Source: Candidatus Woesearchaeota archaeon
GTDB lineage: Archaea; Nanobdellota; Nanobdellia; Woesearchaeales; WAPJ01
DNA: 5,477 nucleotides
Direction: 5' to 3'
NCBI GenBank assembly: GCA_015520785.1
Contig: WAPJ01000139.1
Span: 1 to 5,477, forward strand
Shown: positions 4,332 to 5,477 of the stretch, piece by piece
Position numbering within the stretch: the stretch's first letter is position 1
Layout: each line of letters begins with the position of its first letter
Notes under the pieces: model-generated
Seen by the model: the letters and a program-made list of their open reading frames with translations, nothing else
What the model was told of the DNA's origin: nothing
Database searches by the model: none
Program-made: the position numbers and the translations under genes

Positions 4332-5477
4332 ATGGCATACATCGCATCCTACGAGCGACTCCCCCGCGATCTTGACACGGTGGGCGTGAAAGCACTCGCG
4401 CTCGCACACATGCAAGATGCACAGCTCACCCTCCCACCCTGGCGTGTCCTCACGAGTGCCTTCAGCCAGCATGCACTCGGCCAGCTTGACGAGAAAGCCC
4501 GCTTCGTTCTCGACGAGCTCAGCATGCAGGACGCTGCGAAGAGCTTGCAGAGCATGATCCGCCAGCTCACCCTGCCAGCAGAACTCATCAGCATCCTCAG
4601 CGAAGCCTACGGGAAGCTCACGTTCAACGAGTATGCCGACCAGCCCCTCCGGAGGCTTGCCGTACGCGTCAGCCGCACCTACCTGGCAGAGCATGACGGG
4701 CATGCCGTCCTCGGCGTGAAGAATGTTGAACAACTCGTCCAAGCCGTCAAGGACGTCTGGGCGGGCGAATTCACGCTCGAAGCATTGAAGGAACGCGCAC
4801 AGAAGAACCTCGGCCTCTACCTGACGCGTATCCCCATCATCCTCCAACAATACATTCCACCCGACGCGACCGCCTACATTTACCCGCGAAGCGACACCCT
4901 CTACCATATCATCGCCTGGAAGGGCGTGAACACGCATCGCGACATGCACACGGCAGACCACTACATCGTGAATCACGAGGAACAGCATATAGAAAAACTC
5001 CTCAACAATACGCCCGGGGAAATCCTCATCTTCAGCGAGGAGGAAGACGCGATCATCCCCCTCACGCTCAGCGAGGAGGAACGCGCCCAGCCATTCCTCA
5101 CGCCAAGAGCAATCACAACAGCCGTCCACCAGTACCATCAGAGTCGCGACGCATTACACGGCACCACGCTCGAATTCATCACCCAAGGGGACCGGGTCGT
5201 CTTCATCACGATGAAGGACACGCAGCCCATCCGCCTCGCCGCAGAAGCCACCCTCATGGAACTTGAAAAACAAGCAGAACCACACGAAGCGAATCCCTAC
5301 ACGACACCCATCACAACAAAAGCCGAAGAAGAATCATCCATCCTCCCATCATCCCCTGCTGAAGACTCACGCCAACCAGCAGCACCATCCACTCCTCCCC
5401 CCACAGCCACATCAACACTACTTCCTGAACGCGAAGCGGAACCAGCCGGACCCTCCTCATCACAACCCCCATCATCC
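4332..5477 (+). CDS. Divergent PEP synthase/PPDK N-terminal-like protein, partial (3' end cut)
   Basis: The frame stays open for 382 codons to the window edge without a stop, so the C-terminus is missing. Segments follow the ATP-grasp-like N-terminal domain of PEP synthase/pyruvate-phosphate dikinase in order. LDTVGVKALALAHM (14-27) corresponds to the family's VGGKxASLxEM, keeping Lys20. LPPWRVLTSAF (34-44) corresponds to VPPGFxxTTxAF. LPAELISILSEAYGKL (81-96) and LAVRVSRTY (109-117) follow, the latter for AVRSSAT, keeping Arg112. VEQLVQAVKDVWAGEFT (132-148) and IPIILQQYIPPDATAYIY (167-184) match later blocks. Key nucleotide-site blocks are changed: no GLGE loop near 195-200, and MKDTQPI (294-300) where QxRP is expected. 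It may therefore be a non-catalytic relative. From about 315 the sequence becomes Pro/Ser/Thr/Glu-rich, a probable disordered linker to something outside the window. The ATG at 4332 is set by the TATA box. Family assignment is by eye. Confidence 0.7.
   Translation, partial: MAYIASYERLPRDLDTVGVKALALAHMQDAQLTLPPWRVLTSAFSQHALGQLDEKARFVLDELSMQDAAKSLQSMIRQLTLPAELISILSEAYGKLTFNEYADQPLRRLAVRVSRTYLAEHDGHAVLGVKNVEQLVQAVKDVWAGEFTLEALKERAQKNLGLYLTRIPIILQQYIPPDATAYIYPRSDTLYHIIAWKGVNTHRDMHTADHYIVNHEEQHIEKLLNNTPGEILIFSEEEDAIIPLTLSEEERAQPFLTPRAITTAVHQYHQSRDALHGTTLEFITQGDRVVFITMKDTQPIRLAAEATLMELEKQAEPHEANPYTTPITTKAEEESSILPSSPAEDSRQPAAPSTPPPTATSTLLPEREAEPAGPSSSQPPSS

Noticed and set aside
480..5000. Frequent GCGTGA hexamer in the GC-rich genes
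   Set aside because: It mostly arises from the preferred GTG and CGT/GGC codons followed by A-starting codons, so codon bias explains it without a recombination-type motif.
4299..5138. A 279-codon open frame on the minus strand
   Set aside because: It lies antisense to the PEP-synthase-like gene, which has a TATA box and family-matching blocks. The antisense product is a Val/Glu/Asp/Leu-rich sequence without motifs, as expected for the shadow of a GC-rich gene.
1..5477. Search for CRISPR repeats, tRNA/rRNA, insertion sequences and inteins
   Set aside because: No regularly spaced repeat array, cloverleaf, transposase motif or terminal inverted repeats were seen, and infB is uninterrupted through all GTPase motifs.

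Overview
The window comes from an archaeon. The evidence is a 589-residue translation initiation factor of the archaeal aIF5B type (not bacterial IF2), together with archaeal TATA boxes centred 27 to 31 bp ahead of the start codons of three plus-strand genes, which points to leaderless or near-leaderless mRNAs. The lineage cannot be fixed from this sequence. A DPANN-type archaeon is a guess based only on the mix of a core factor with small, divergent proteins.

Layout. Bases 1-334 hold no convincing gene: an extreme pyrimidine tract (about 18-150) is followed by unremarkable sequence and a TATA box at 304-311. infB (aIF5B) runs 335-2104 on the plus strand. It converges, with only 12 bp between stop codons, on a two-gene minus-strand operon. 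That operon has a small winged-helix protein first (3405-3812, or from 3830), overlapping by 26 bp a 437-residue protein with a C-terminal PD-(D/E)XK nuclease-like domain (2117-3430). A 150-170 bp divergent intergenic region carries three direct copies of a 10-mer (GCTTTTCACC or near) and candidate promoters for both directions. To the right, on the plus strand, are a 102-residue treble-clef/TRASH-like zinc protein (3987-4295) and a partial gene (4332 to the window end). The partial gene encodes a divergent PEP synthase/pyruvate-phosphate dikinase N-terminal-like domain with a Pro/Ser/Thr-rich tail.

Base composition divides the window. infB and the two right-hand genes are GC-rich (hand-sampled lines about 47-67%) and favour codons such as CTC, CGC and GGC. 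The minus-strand operon is clearly lower (about 40-45% in sampled lines) with AGA/CTT-type usage, so it looks like an acquired cassette between housekeeping-type genes. It is the best candidate here for an undescribed system: a winged-helix DNA-binding protein translationally coupled to a zinc-knuckle nuclease, with repeat sites that could be its operator. Whether it serves defence, toxin-antitoxin function or DNA processing cannot be decided from the sequence alone.
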